Shown: in pieces, positions 1 to 12,311 of the stretch
Numbering within the stretch: position 1 is the stretch's first letter
Layout of the letters: each line of letters starts with the position of its first letter
Assembly: GCA_015039465.1 (NCBI GenBank)
Contig: MU130318.1
Location: 65,049 to 129,048 of the forward strand
Source of the DNA: Phlegmacium glaucopus
Lineage: Eukaryota > Basidiomycota > Agaricomycetes > Agaricales > Cortinariaceae
Reading direction: 5' to 3'
DNA length: 64,000 bases
Program-made: the position numbers and the translations under genes
The notes under the pieces: model-generated
What the model was told of the DNA's origin: nothing
Seen by the model: only the letters and a program-made list of their open reading frames with translations
Database searches by the model: none

Positions 1-1683
1 CCAATCATCACCCAGCTGACAACTAAAAAGTCTACTATGCTTTAAGTTTATCCATTCTGCGTTCTATACACACCGGACATTGGCTCTTTAAAACATCTTG
101 AGAATAAAGCGTGATTGTATTCAAATTATTTATAACATCAGGCTTTATTCAGTGTTTTAATGAATCAGCATTTGCAATGTATATATAATCTATTTTTGGA
201 GCCTTGTATAATCATCAGTTCCGAGGTGTATCTAATTTTGTCATTATGGAGTAAATTTAAAACACGCAGATTATTTCCTGAGACTAATGTAACTCACTAT
301 CTGATGTACTTGGGTAGTGTCACACTTTCGTAGCTTTTGCAGAGGAGGAAAACGCCAAGTTAGAAAGTAAAGTAGGAAAAGCGCAGGTATTTATAAATGA
401 ATCTTGTTGGAATTATTGTTGACTGCAATAGTAGCGTAAAGGACTAGTACTACTAACTTAATCACAGAATGTCTGATAACCGGACAGACCTTATGTCGAC
501 AGTAGAAATAGCACCAGGGAGGAATGACCATTACTTGTTGAGCAATTGTCGGGTCGGAGTGATGAAGGTAGGTCGGCATCACGATCCAATGGTTTGACAA
601 CTGCCACCGCCGGCTGAAGTTAGAACATCGATAAGGTTGGAAAAATATGGTTGACCTACAAGATATGGAACGAAACAAAAGTTGAAGAAGTATCGTAGTC
701 CAACTTGCTCTGTCCAGATCTAGAGGTACAGGATAGATGACATGACTGCGAAGCCAACATTAGAAACAATTATCTTATTCCTCTCACGAGGTTTGAAAAG
801 CGGCGATGAAGGTTTGAAGTGCTGCAATATTACATCATTGGCCAATACTGAGGATTGTTCAAATGAACTTAGTTTGCGGGCCGCTGCTTTGCCACACAGC
901 AATACGAAACCTTACTTTTATTATGTAGTTCTATGTACTGGCTGCTAGCCTCTGAACTACGTTCAAAACCTGCAACCCACCCGGGCCAACAACCACATCC
1001 GTCGACGGCATGATATGGCTCGAGATAATGCCGTACAGCGCCGTTCACCTGGCCACCATGACCTGCCTTCCAACATCTAATGCCTCCCCTGCACGCACAG
1101 GCGTCCCTCGTGTTGTCTTAGGGCTTAAGATCGTGTCGGTTGGGGTTAGCCTTCAATTTTGAGGGCTGCACTTCCAGGGTTTGGGTGAGGATTTATCGAC
1201 ATTTAAAAAGCACCTACAAGTCTTAATTCGCAGCAGTAGATAGTGAGCGCTAGTGCCAACTCGCACTACGGCCAGTCTACTGGCGCTCGACGGCACGGCC
1301 CTCAGACACCAGACACTCCTTACTACACCTGCTCAACCGCCTCAACGATCCTCCATGAAAGCCCTTACGAAAAAAATCGACCCTTTCCTGGTACTTCTCT
1401 TCAATCCCTGTGCCTCCTTGACAGTATCAACATTGAACAAAATTCACATTTTAAATGCTCCGGTCATCAAGGCTGCCCTCGACTATCCACACTCTCCCAG
1501 ATTATCCCAGACTCAACGTAGATTGCGCTTCAACCTCGCATTCTAGCCAGGTTGTAGAGAAAATCCAACGGTTGGAAAGTACTCTAGGAATTTATTATTC
1601 CAAATTCTCGTCATCTCATTGATATGTTTTCCTGCCCTGTGTTCTCAAAATGCATAATTCAATTGCTACTACGTCACGGTATC
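1..1683. other. Intergenic stretch, no supported gene
   Basis: Both strands hold only short unrelated open frames below 100 codons, with no recognisable domain and no convincing spliced model. I see nothing I can name here. Confidence 0.5.
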
Positions 1684-3980
1684 TTAACTTCTAACTATGT
1701 AGATCCAAGACTCCCAAAAGTCTTTAGGAATCGCAGGCAGTCTTTTCGGAAGACGATCGGCTTCCTCGGGGAACGGTGACTCTTGTACGAGGCCTTTCAA
1801 GTCAACATACTTTGACGTGGCAAAAACTTTGAAGAAGGTAACCTCGTTTGGCTGGAATCGGATGGGATATCCACCCTCAGTACCATAGCCGATTGTGACT
1901 ACCTCATTGGCACGCAGTGGTCCCTCTTTTTTAGGCTCGGGATGGTAAAATGACTAAAAAGTCTTTGAAATGAGCATTCCGTTTCCCTTTATGCCACAAA
2001 TTAAACCTACGTACTGCAATTTCATAAGTGGCAGGATCAAAACCAAAGACATACGGAAAGAGAGGGGTCTGGTAGTTATGGACGCTAAGCGTGAAGCCAA
2101 ATAGCGGGCTTATGTCAGTGATTTTCACTGCTGCTGTAACTTTGGGTCCCTTCTTGATATTGGTCTTTGGCCTTAGAGGCTTGCCCGATGTAAAGAGATC
2201 TTTCCCATTTTCGGCCGGAAAGTAGATAAGTTCTGAATCTCCACCCATTGACAAACGTTCAAGTTTGACTTGCAATTTGTCGCCTATAGTACTGGAGCTG
2301 CTTCGAAGAAGAAGGTGAAAATTGAAGCGAGTTACCGCGTCAATTATAGTCGAGATGTGTGAATTTGGAGTAGAGAGTCCTAAAGAGTTATCTTCTGGAG
2401 TGAATTGAATGTTGCTTTCTGCATAATGAGGGATAAGTTCGTCCTGCCTTTCTAGCTTCATGCCTCCATGCGGAGATCGAGAAATTACAACGTCATAATC
2501 GAGCGAATCCGAGGGACGATCATAGGGCGATTGGCGGACGAACACCTTTGGATGAAATTGATTCCATTTGGTCACACCAGCTTTTGCATCATCCTTCAAG
2601 AACATCCTACCAAGTTTCTTGAAACTGGAGCTAAGAGGCGAGACATGAAACGGTTTCAACCCTTCAAAGCACTCCTCGCCGCTAGTGATTGTGAACTCTG
2701 TCTCCTCATCAACTCCATGAATGGTGCCAGCGGGCACTGAGAACGTCTCGTTCTTGCTTAACGATACCGGGAATTGACGGCCAAGGTCTGTCATGCTGAA
2801 AAGAATCCTTGTCTTGTTATCCCCTTCCACATATGGAGTTTGCTTTGGTAACCGTGACTTGTTCTCTGGTCGCTCCAGAGTGTGGAATAGACCAATATAT
2901 GTGGTTTCGGTAAGATTGCGTCCAGGTTGTCGGAGAATATTTAGGAGGAGACTGGTGAAAGCCCCGCTACGGTGGCCACCTGTCGATATTTCATAGGCGA
3001 GCTCATCATGCTGGCATGCAGCAAGGAGAATGTGCGATGTTAGTGGAGGATATGGAAGGTGGTGGTCTTGGATTTCTGTAGGGGATCTAGCACAGTCTAG
3101 ATTCCAGATGTCTTCGTCAAGGCCTTTTGGAAAGGGCGAATCAGGAGGTGCGAGGAAACGTGAATCCTCTAAATCCGAGTTGTTTATCCGGCCCATCCCT
3201 CCAGAATGACATGAATCAAATATTGCCGTCTGAAATCAATCATCAGCAGATATTGAAATGTGTAATGATAAAAACCAACAATGTTGTTTCCTTTGATGGA
3301 CGCCAGTTGCCTCATGAGGGAGGCAATAGTGCGATCAGGGATTCCGCGTACTCCTGCCACTCTATCGTCATATGGACAGATCGTTTCCATGTTATTATTT
3401 CCGGCAAGGGAGTTTTCCGCGGGAGCTTCGTAGCTACCATGACCAGCAAAGTAGAAAACTATGGTGTCGTTCCGGTGTATATCTTGGTTGTTAATGAAGT
3501 GTTCCTCGAACGTAGATAAAATGTTCTTTCGCGTTGCTTCCTCATCCCATAGATGTTTTATATGAAGCGGGTTTGCATGAAGGGACTCCGTTAAGAACCT
3601 GCAAACGTTTCCGCTGTCCTTTATACATCCTTTGAGATTGCGTATTTTGGCATCCTTGTATTTATTGATCCCGATAATCAAGGCAAACACGTGGTTGTTG
3701 ACTATAGTATCTGCAGAATGCTGATATTGCCAAACTGTTTCCCCTAGACTGGGATGGCAACTGAGGGTAAAGTATCAGCAAAAACAGATAAATTTATATT
3801 TTAGTACAAGAGCTTTCACCATTCTGATGCAGAAACGATTGAAAGCTGATTGAGGTCAGATAGGAAAGTTCCACCAGGGTGACCGAAAAACAAGCTGTAA
3901 CAAAATTGGATAAATCGGGGAAAATCCAACTACACTGGCATAGATGGGCTTCACCTTCCTGATACGAAATTCCGAGTCAT
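1684..3980 (-). CDS. Caspase-domain protein, copy A (682 aa, five exons)
   Basis: Predicted cysteine protease of the caspase/metacaspase type (peptidase C14). Proposed exons on the minus strand: 3980-3955, 3894-3820, 3760-3280, 3229-2015, 1935-1684; introns of 60, 59, 50 and 79 nt, all GT-AG and frame-keeping. The core starts near residue 58 (FALIIGINKY), carries the catalytic His at about 141 (YFAGHGS) and, across a phase-0 intron, the Cys at about 201 (DSCHSGG). A C-terminal region of about 400 residues is conserved in the other three copies but has no fold I recognise. Unlike copies B-D it holds one copy, not two, of the module with FSVPAGTIHGVD. It is the only copy with an ATG in its first mini-exon. 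It lies upstream of and divergent from T1, 3.8 kb away. No secretion signal or membrane span is visible. The dyad and last three exons are firm; the first exon is less certain. Confidence 0.82.
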
Positions 3981-5463
3981 AGCAATATTATTCGTAAGGA
4001 GTTGGTCGTCTGAACAGCCGCTAGCTGGGAGGCATGGAAAGCAATTGTCTTTTTTCACGTTGGGGTCAGACCTAGTCTTCCGTAGCCAGACTTCGATGTA
4101 ACACTGATGATAAGTCGATCAGCTTCAGACCACAACTACACGATTTCGGAGTTTAAACCATCACGTGTAGCACTAACCAAATCGAACGCGTCTTGCAAAA
4201 TGTTTTGCACAACGAAATTTGCAGCGCAGCATTTGATGTGACCAGCTGTCAATCAAATTTTAGCAGAATAAGGTCGAGACTGGGCTAATTGATATACATC
4301 ATGGCCTGAGAGCAACGGATAAGATCCTCAAGGCTCATATTCGTCGTCAAACGAGGCTCCGGAAGCCTGCGAATGTGCCAGTCACATCAAATCTTGCGCT
4401 GCGAATTTGTTGTGCAAAACATTTTGCAAGACACTGTAATGCGTCGTATCAGAATTAGGGGTGGGAAGGACATCAGATAACGGCTCTTCTGTTTGTTCCA
4501 AATTTTGGGGCAAGGAGTAGCCGTCCGGCCTTGAGAAAGTTGAGAAGAACCCTTGGGTGCATACGGTGTTTTGGTGAAATTGTAAGGTGCGAGAACTGGA
4601 GTTGATGATAGAAAATAAGAGTGATTAGGAATGGGTGTTGAGGGCGAAGGAAAATCATTCAGAGAGGCCTGAACCTGGAATTCAACTCTGTACGGAGGGA
4701 GAAGTTGGAAGGAGAGGTCACTGTTGACCGAAAATTAGTAGTTTCACGTGATCCTAAAGTTGGAATCTTGTAGCACGGTTTGACCACCGTACGTGAAATC
4801 AGACTATATATGAGTAAGTCGTCAATCAATACAGATAAAAGAAGAGCACAAATTTTATTAGTCTGACCAATTTGCCAACACTTTGAGGTGTTTCCATATT
4901 TTCATTCCCACGACGAACGGCCCGCGTACGGCCTCAACGGCAAAAAAACCTGCCACGAGATGGTTGACATTGACTTGACATAAGTAACTTATATGGAGAT
5001 GGCCTTACCCTGTGTGTTCCTGCTGAATTAAGCTTATTGAATTGGTGTCGTGATCCATTGGTATGCCTGCACGGCGTGTCAGCTCCACAGAGCAATAACA
5101 ACTCGTTGCTGACCGGTTTGGGGGGAAGTCTTTGAGGTATTTACACGATGACTGGGGCAGCAGCTTGCAAGCTATTTGTACTTTGTCCTTGATGATTGAT
5201 GAAGCAACGTTAAACTTTGGTGATGGATGCCCGAAACTTGACAGTGAAACAACCTACAGTCATTCAGAAGCCAAGCATATCTGTACATCCTTTGTTCAGT
5301 CTTTTGCGGCTCGCGTCTTGATAGCTTGATGTCTTGAGGATTCATCGGTAATCTGCCAGTCTAAAAGTCCCTACCATTAAAATTTCCGAAATATGAATTG
5401 GTCCCATTCATTTCCCTTATCGCTTACAAGAGTCGTCACTTGGAAGTGCGAAGTTTCCGACCA
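3981..5463. other. Intergenic region with no supported gene
   Basis: It contains a roughly 50-nt inverted repeat, listed separately. Other open frames here are short and unlike any family I know. Confidence 0.45.
4192..4430. repeat. Short inverted repeat (hairpin or MITE-like)
   Basis: The arm at 4192-4242 and the arm at 4381-4430 are near-perfect reverse complements of about 50 nt (begins CTTGCAAAATGTTTTGCACA), with about 138 nt between them. No transposase is present. It could be a small non-autonomous element or a hairpin-forming repeat. Confidence 0.6.
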
Positions 5464-7766
5464 CTAATTGCACCTATGAACGTACTGTGAATCAAACATC
5501 TTTGGATAGCAAGAAGCTTGAATGGTACTCAACATGCGAAGACGGATATCATGGAAGAGCGGGACTGAGGCTACATTATGCTTCTCAATAATGCTGCCTT
5601 CCAGAAATTTAATGTACCGCCAGACGTTAGAAACGATCAACTGCATGGCAGCCTCCTATGGTTCACATGTGCTCCACAGCCTTCCAGATGACCCTTAGAC
5701 TTACGGTGTGGTTTCTGTTAACCGTAGAAGTGCGCTGAAGTCCAAGGACGAGGAACAAGTTGAAGAGCATGCAAGGGGTTTACAAGTGGTCTGGCTTCAA
5801 GCCAGGCGGCAACAAAATACCACTCCGAATTAGGCTCCGAATTAAAAATGCTTGAAACGAAGCACCTGCAGCCATCCAACGAAAACACAGGTAACAGCGT
5901 GATTACGAATCCTTTTTAAGTAGGACTTATGCAGACTGCAGTTCTATTTGTAATAATGCCAGCCTTTTGGTACTAGCGTCCAACGTCCAACGTCCAACCC
6001 CCTTCCACCCTGTCATTTTAAAAACTAAAATAAAGAATATTTCAAACCTCAAAGACTACACGCGCAGCTTCTTATATCAAGATTCAATCATCCACTTCGA
6101 CTCAGAGAGCTACTAGGTAGATATCTTATCTTATCATTCTGCATAGCCACTGATGGGCTCATCATACTACAGCCATGCCTCTGCAACGTTTCAATTTCAA
6201 CGTTCGACTCCCTGCTCCAGAAAGTCCAAGTCAAAACTTTGCATGTGGGTCTGTGCTGCGCCTCAAGCGTCACCACCATCATACTCATCCAATCTCCCAG
6301 GCAGGCATGGGAGGCCACCGTACCAAGCATCCGGATCTTCAACACGTCAAGGTGTCATCGAGTTCGCTGTGAACGGTATGGATGAAATCTGAACCAACGT
6401 TCCGCATCTCTAGCTTCTCCTGAATATCCCCAAGGATGATCGATATTAATTGTTCGTCCTTTTGAACATGTTCTTTCAGTCTCTATGCGGACTTACCTCC
6501 CTCTTTGACTAGCCCGGCCCCGATAGTACAAAGACGACACGTTTGAACAAACTTGCAGTGTCCCAACAACGAAAAATCACCTTCACGCTCTGCAGGTCGT
6601 ACTAGCCTTCAAGGTGCTGCTCGATGCAGACCATCCCCTTTCGGCAGCGTACTTCGAACCACCGTCAAGTTATTCATCGCAAAAGGATGTTTTAAGAGCT
6701 TTGAGGTGGAATTGGTGCCAATGGCCGCTTTTTACATGTGTAACCCTCTTTTCATCCCGGCTAACATACGACGCTCATTCCTTCTTCATCCTAGGGCTCT
6801 GAATCGACTCTGAACCCAGGAGCAAGCGGCCAACAGATACAATTTGACCCTCCTCGGTCACAGGTTCAACGTTCAACTTGTTGAGAAGGCGCATATAACG
6901 GATGCGTAAGCTTGAAACATCAAAGCCGCATCGTTAGACCACCCCACCGCCTCTGTTTTCGACCGTTACTCAAGTCTGGAGTCTGGACGAACGTTGGCAT
7001 GACTCGCAAGGAAAAGTAACGATCACATGACGTTCGTTGCAAGACGCGACTTTATCTCTCTTCTTAAAATCCCAACGTCATGACAACCAACTTCAAGGTA
7101 GTGGTGTGGGATGTATTAAGTCATACTTTCCGAAGGACCTTCGTGTTGTGAGACGGTCGTTGCACCTTGAACTTCACTACCCACAGCAATGTGTCGATCC
7201 CCGAAGGCACTGTGTCGCACCAACGAACGTCACAGGGAATTACTGGGGGAACCGTAGGATCGTGACCACCCTGTACATGAGATTGCTTTTCTTTCTTGTG
7301 CTTTCCCCCTTCACCAACGCATCAGGGCCTCAATGTCTGGTGTTGACGTGGTCTGCAACATATAAAGATGGGGATGCGATCATGGTCTGCGATAATGAAT
7401 AACGTACAAGGATAGACGCCGGAGATCATGGATCTGGTGCTTGTCTAGGAGGCAAGTGCTCGATATCAATCTCGACCAACGTTATGGTGGTTACTAAGTT
7501 ATAAATTTCAGTCATGTCTTATCTGTGCTATATCCGTTCAATGCAATGCCACGACGGCCATGCGGCATGAACGTTTCTTGCCCTCGTTTCTTCCCGTGCA
7601 TGTCGCAATGAAAGCACACAGCCAACATGAGGCAGGGCAGTGTTGATTCCATATTCTACGACGCAAACTCGCAAATTCCCAACTTCAATAGCTCATACTT
7701 TGTCTTCCACATACTTTCGTCTTCCAAACACGCTCCGCCAATCTATCCGTCTTCCCAATATCCGCA
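5463..7766. repeat. Duplicated 5' flank of TPR-CHAT gene T1
   Basis: About 2.3 kb upstream of T1 is repeated in the same order upstream of T2 (about 38690-40951), and in shortened form upstream of T3 (about 52085-53116). Shared landmarks include the block CTTTGTCTTCCACATACT just before the start codon and the stretch around 7510-7570, repeated at 40690-40760. Conservation next to the start suggests the promoter and 5' UTR were duplicated with the gene. No coding function is supported. Confidence 0.6.
5464..5770 (-). CDS. Hypothetical small two-exon gene (80 aa), weak
   Basis: A possible model joins 5770-5705 to 5640-5464 through a 64-nt GT-AG intron in phase 0, giving a short hydrophobic N-terminus (MLFNLFLVLGLQ) and a 59-codon second exon. 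The family is not recognised. A diverged second copy lies at about 38700-38990, where the same splice runs straight into a stop codon, so at least that copy is dead. Both are in the 5' flanks of TPR-CHAT genes and may just be co-duplicated non-coding DNA. Confidence 0.22.
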
Positions 7767-10700
7767 ATGGTGACGTCCGACCATACTGACGAAGTTGAAA
7801 TTAGACAGACGACTTCAAGTTTTGGACGACCACTCAAAGTCCCAACGTCAAACGTCAATGATGACAACCAACTTCAAAAAGCAATTAGCAGTGTGTCGAT
7901 CTCTGAAGACACTCCGTCGCACCAACCAATGCCACCAGCAAGTCGAAAAGGGTTATTGAAAGGTAAGAATTAGTTTCGTTCTCCGTTTCCGCCTGCCCTT
8001 ACTCGTGCAATTCAGATATTTTTCTTGAATGTTCGCCGCCTCATCACTTCAATGATGAGCTAACGCTGTCTATCATTCGGGGTTGCAACAACGAAAGCTT
8101 GCGCCTCACAAAGATCTCTTCTAAGAAATGGAAAGCCGTCGAGAATATCGACTTGTGAGTGATTTTTTGAAAAGGGTTTGTTAACCAAATTGATAAAGCA
8201 GCGGCTAATGTACCAAAGTCCAGTCAGCACGATGGTGGCGATATGATATTGATCGTTCACTCGAAGGATGGGAGCGATGTTGCTCGTCTCAAATTCACTG
8301 CCAACGAAATTTACACCATGGTGTGTGCAGAAGAAGGCACGCCAAAGATATTCATTTATCCCCCTATGCGCACTTATAATGGCCGGTCTGTAGACACTCC
8401 AGCGGAGTATGTGTTTGAGTCAGTTGAAGAGGATAATTCCATGTCCGTCAAGATGACCTCTACAATATGTATGTGGGGTCGACTGCTTTCAGATCTATCT
8501 ATTGACGGATTTGTAGCTTCAAGTTCTACCTTTCGGTCAGGTGCTATGATTAGTGCCGGAGGAGTAGCACTGGGTAATATCTCTGACTTGCGTAACGCTA
8601 TCACTAGTGCCGAGACATTCCAGTGCCGCTTCGGAGAGACAGGAAACGTCGACGACATCACTCAAGTAATTTTTCATTATAAAAAGGCAATTTCCTCGAT
8701 TCCACCTGGTCTTGATGTCCTTCCCGCCATGTCGTACAACCTTGGAACTTCGTACCTAAATCGCTTTCAACGCACCGGTGACCCGCAGGATGTTGACCAT
8801 GCCATATCCCACCTACAGAGTGCCGTCGAATCCACTCCTGACCATGCCAACCTTTCGAGTTGGTTTAACAATCTTGGAAATTTGTACTCAATTCGCTTCA
8901 AACGCACCGGCAACCTACAGGATATTGACCGTGCTATATCCTGCCACCAGAGTGCTGTCGAATCCACTCCTTCTGGCCATGCTGACATTCCAAGTAGATT
9001 CAACAACCTTGGAACTTCATACTTATGTCGTTTCGAACGCACCGGCATTGTCCAGGATATTGACCATGCCATATCCAACCTCCAGAGTGCCGTCGAATCC
9101 ACCCCTTCTGGCCATGCCAACCTTCCGAGTAGGTTCAACAATCTTGGAACTTCGTACCTACGTCGCTTTGAACGCATCGGCGACCTCCAGGATATTGATC
9201 GTGCCATATCCTACCAGCAAAGTGCTGTCGACTCGACTCCTTCTGGCCGTGCCGACCTTCCGGGTTGGCTCAGCAGTCTTGGAATGTCGCACTCAATTCG
9301 CTTCAAACACACCCGTGACCTCCAGGATATTGACCATGCTATATCCTACCAGCAGAGTGCTTTAAAATCCACTCCTTCCGGCCATGCCAGCCTTCTACGT
9401 CAGTTCAACAATCTTGGAAATTCATACTTACTTCGCTTCGAATGCGCCGGCGATCTCCAAGATATTGATCGTGCCATATCCTACCACCAGAGTGCGGTTG
9501 AATCCACCCCTCCTGGCTATGCTGACCTTCCAAGTAGATTCAATAACCTTGGAACTTCGTACTTACGCCGCTTCGAACGCACCGGCGACCTCCGGGATGT
9601 TGACCATGCCATATCCTACCAGCAGAGTGCTGTCAAATCTACTCCTTCTGGCCATGCCAACCTTCCAGGTAGGTTCAACAACCTTGGAACTTCGTACTTA
9701 CATCGCTTTGAACGCACCGGAGACCTCCTCGATATTGACCATGCCATATCCAATCACCAGAGTGCTCTCAAATCCACGCCTTCTGGCCATGCTAACCTTC
9801 CGACTAGGTTCAACAATCTTGGAACTTCGTACTTACGTCGCTTTGAACGCACCGGAGACCTCCTGGATATTGACCATGCCATATCCCACCACCAGAGTGC
9901 CCTCAAATCCACTCCTTCTAGCCATGCTGACTTTCCGAGTTGCTTCAACAATCTTGGAAATTCGTACTTGCGTCGCTTCGAACGCACTGGCGACCTCCAG
10001 GATATCGACCATGCCATATCCTACCAGCAGAGTGCTCTCAAATCCACTCCTTCTGGTCATGCCGACCTTCTGAGCTACCTCAACAATCTTGGAAATTCGT
10101 ACTCGGTTCGCTTCGAAAGCACCCGCGACCTCGAGGATATTGACCATGCCATATCATACCTCCAGAGTGCTGTCGAATCTACTCCTTCTGGCCATGCCAA
10201 CCTTCCAAGTTGGTTCAACAATCTTGGAACTGCGTGCACACTTCGCTTTGAATGCACCTACGACCTTCAGGATATTGACCGTGCCATATCCTACCACCAA
10301 ACTGGTGTCGAATCCACTCCTTCTGGCCATGCCAACCTCCCGCGTCAGTTTGACGCCCTTGGAACTTCGTACTCACTTCGCTTCGAAAGCACTGGCAACC
10401 TCCAAGATATCGACCGCGGGATATCCCACCATCAGAATGCTGTTGAAACAACTCCCTCTGGCCATGCCCTTCTCCCACTTTACTTCAAAAATCTTGGCAA
10501 ATCTTACTCGCACCGCTTCCAACACACCGATTATTCCCCTGATGTCCAAAATAGTATTGCTTCATATCGTCGGGCCGCTGAGGCAAATGGCGCCCCATCC
10601 ATTCGTCTGGAATCTGCCATGCTTGCGGCCACACTATCCTCAGTCTACGATGACTCTCACTGCTTGATCGACTTCGCCCTTGCCATTAGTCTGCTCTCAG

Positions 10701-12311
10701 AGGTTGCTGGGTTGGAACAAACGATCCATCGCCGTCATGCTAACCTTCATGGCCATTCTGATCTAGTGGGATCTGCTGTGGCTACCGCTCTCCGTTTCAA
10801 TAAAGCCGATCTTGCACTTGAATGGCTTGAGCAAGGCCGCTGCTTGGTGTGGAATCAGCTCAACCAACTCCGTACACCAATTGACAATCTCTGCATTAAG
10901 AATTCATCCTTGGCCAATCGCTTCATACAGGCTGCAAGTGCTTTAGAGTCCTATGGAACTCGTTCAGCCTTGTCTATTGCTCCTTCGCATGCTACACTTG
11001 CAGAAGATATTCGCCTTCAAGATGACACTCGAAATCATACCCTCCACGCTATAGAGTATAGACAACTTCTTAAAGAGATTCGGGATCTTCCGGATTTCCA
11101 TGACTTTCTTCAACCACCCAAGGCCAGCGACTTCCTGTCCTCATTACCTTCCGATGGTCCAGTCATCATCTTCAACATTCACGACGCCCGATGTGATGCC
11201 TTGGCTCTTATAGCTGAGAACGAGGAGCCTCTGCATATCCCTCTAGAGAAGTTCAGCCTCGAGCAAGCAGAGCGACTGCAGAAGAGCCTTCAATTTGGCC
11301 TACTCGGGCGGCGGGAGGTGGAAGATGATGATCGCATGGCTCTGCGTATCCGCCTTGATCCATCATCCACTGGTATGTTGGTTGTTCTGGATGAACTTTG
11401 GTGTAAAGTTGTCCAACCAATTCTCAAAGCGCTAGGATACTCTGTAAGTTGTTGCCTATTGTCAACTTATCTATACTGATCTTTTGCAGTCTCTTCCAAA
11501 TCCTTCAGATCGCCACCGTATATGGTGGTGCCCAACTGGCCCACTCGCATTTCTTCCACTCCACGCAGCTGGGATATATGGCTCAGCATACCAGCCGGGG
11601 TCATGCATTTCCGATTTCGTCATTTCGTCATATACACCAACTGTCCGCTCCCTTAACGATAAATTCGTTACATCATCGACCTCTTCTAAATGTACCAGCC
11701 TCCTCCTTATCAGCCAACCTAACACGCCGGGTCTTTCCTCCATACCCTCAACCCGAACAGAGACGCATGCCCTCGAAGCGTTGATGAAAGGAACCGCCGT
11801 TGATGCGCTGTTGTTGGAGGACTCCAAGGCAACTAGAGAGAAGGTAAAGGCGGAGATGAAGTCCCGTAGCTGGGCTCACTTTGCGTGCCACGGAGTGCAA
11901 GATGTCCAGGAGCCTCTTGAGAGCGGCCTTTGTCTTCATGATGGCCGCTTGGAGTTGCTCGAAATCATGAAGGAGAAAATCCCAAACCTGGACTTGGCTT
12001 TCCTTTCAGCATGTCAGACAAGCAAAGGAGACCTCACATTATCGGAAGAAGTTGTCCATCTCACTGCTGGTATGCTTGCTGCTGGTTATCGCGGTGTGGT
12101 TGGTACGATGTGGAGTATTTCCGATATGCATGGGCCAGCGTTTGCGACGGAGTTCTATGAGTATTTGCTTAGAGAGAAGGGATTGGATGGATTGGACAGT
12201 ACTCGGGCAGCCTATGCCTTGGATTACGCTACGAGGAAGGTTCGAGAGAGGCTTGGAGAGGGTGACACCGCATTCTTGACATGGGTTCCATATGTGCACT
12301 TCGGCTACTGA
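7767..12311 (+). CDS. TPR-CHAT protease T1 (about 1442 aa, five exons)
   Basis: Predicted CHAT-domain cysteine protease (Caspase HetF Associated with TPRs, clan CD) fused to a tetratricopeptide array. Exons: 7767-7962, 8016-8154, 8224-8468, 8517-11443, 11490-12311; introns of 53, 69, 48 and 46 nt. The N-terminal 250 residues are of unknown fold. Fourteen 45-residue TPR-like units (core FNNLGTSYL...DIDHAIS) fill about residues 255-880. The CHAT domain follows, with catalytic His about 1303 (HFACHGV) and Cys about 1344 (SACQTSKGD). Exon 1 is about 40 codons shorter than in T2 and T3. A 57-nt stretch at 8336-8392 is an intron in T2 and T3 but here has lost the GT donor and one base, so it reads through in frame. 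The 48-nt third intron could also be retained in frame. The family usually acts as a repeat-sensor protease; target unknown. Confidence 0.9.
8729..10540 (+). repeat. Coding tandem repeat: 135-nt TPR units in T1
   Basis: About 14 in-frame units of 135 nt (45 residues) repeat the core LG-[TN]-SYL-RFERTGDLQDID. Neighbouring units differ at few positions, and variation concentrates after SY, at RF-[EKQ]-[RHC] and around the linker ESTPSGHA. The periodicity also creates long false open frames on the other strand. Confidence 0.92.

Noticed and set aside
1243..1546. Overlapping frames of about 90-97 codons upstream of caspase A
   Set aside because: Two overlapping frames, no domain, no paralogue with the frame conserved, and no splice support.
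3184..3690. Caspase gene starting at a GTG codon at 3690
   Set aside because: Nuclear fungal genes start at ATG. In-frame coding continues upstream through two introns to an ATG at 3980, and the equivalent TTG starts in B, C and D are also internal.
6553..7402. Small frames in the T1 upstream flank, partly shared with 39721-40531
   Set aside because: Shared because the DNA is duplicated, but the frames are broken by indels between copies, arguing against coding.
8729..10540. Regular repeats resembling a CRISPR array
   Set aside because: The units are 135 nt, lie in frame within a TPR coding exon, and have no short repeat/unique spacer structure. The genome is eukaryotic.
8767..10667. Many long open frames on the opposite strand and in other frames of the TPR arrays
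   Set aside because: They repeat with the 135-nt unit, have Arg/Trp- or Leu/Pro-rich periodic sequence, and are shadows of the TPR coding frame. The same holds for 42072-43720 and 54722-56671.
11449..11784. Overlapping open frames over the last TPR-CHAT intron and CHAT exon
   Set aside because: Out of frame with the CHAT motifs and repeated identically in T2 and T3 only because the exon is conserved.
7767..12311. Link to the bacterial CRISPR-guided TPR-CHAT (Craspase) system
   Set aside because: Only the domain pairing is shared. There is no CRISPR, Cas7-11-like protein or bacterial context, so no functional transfer is claimed.
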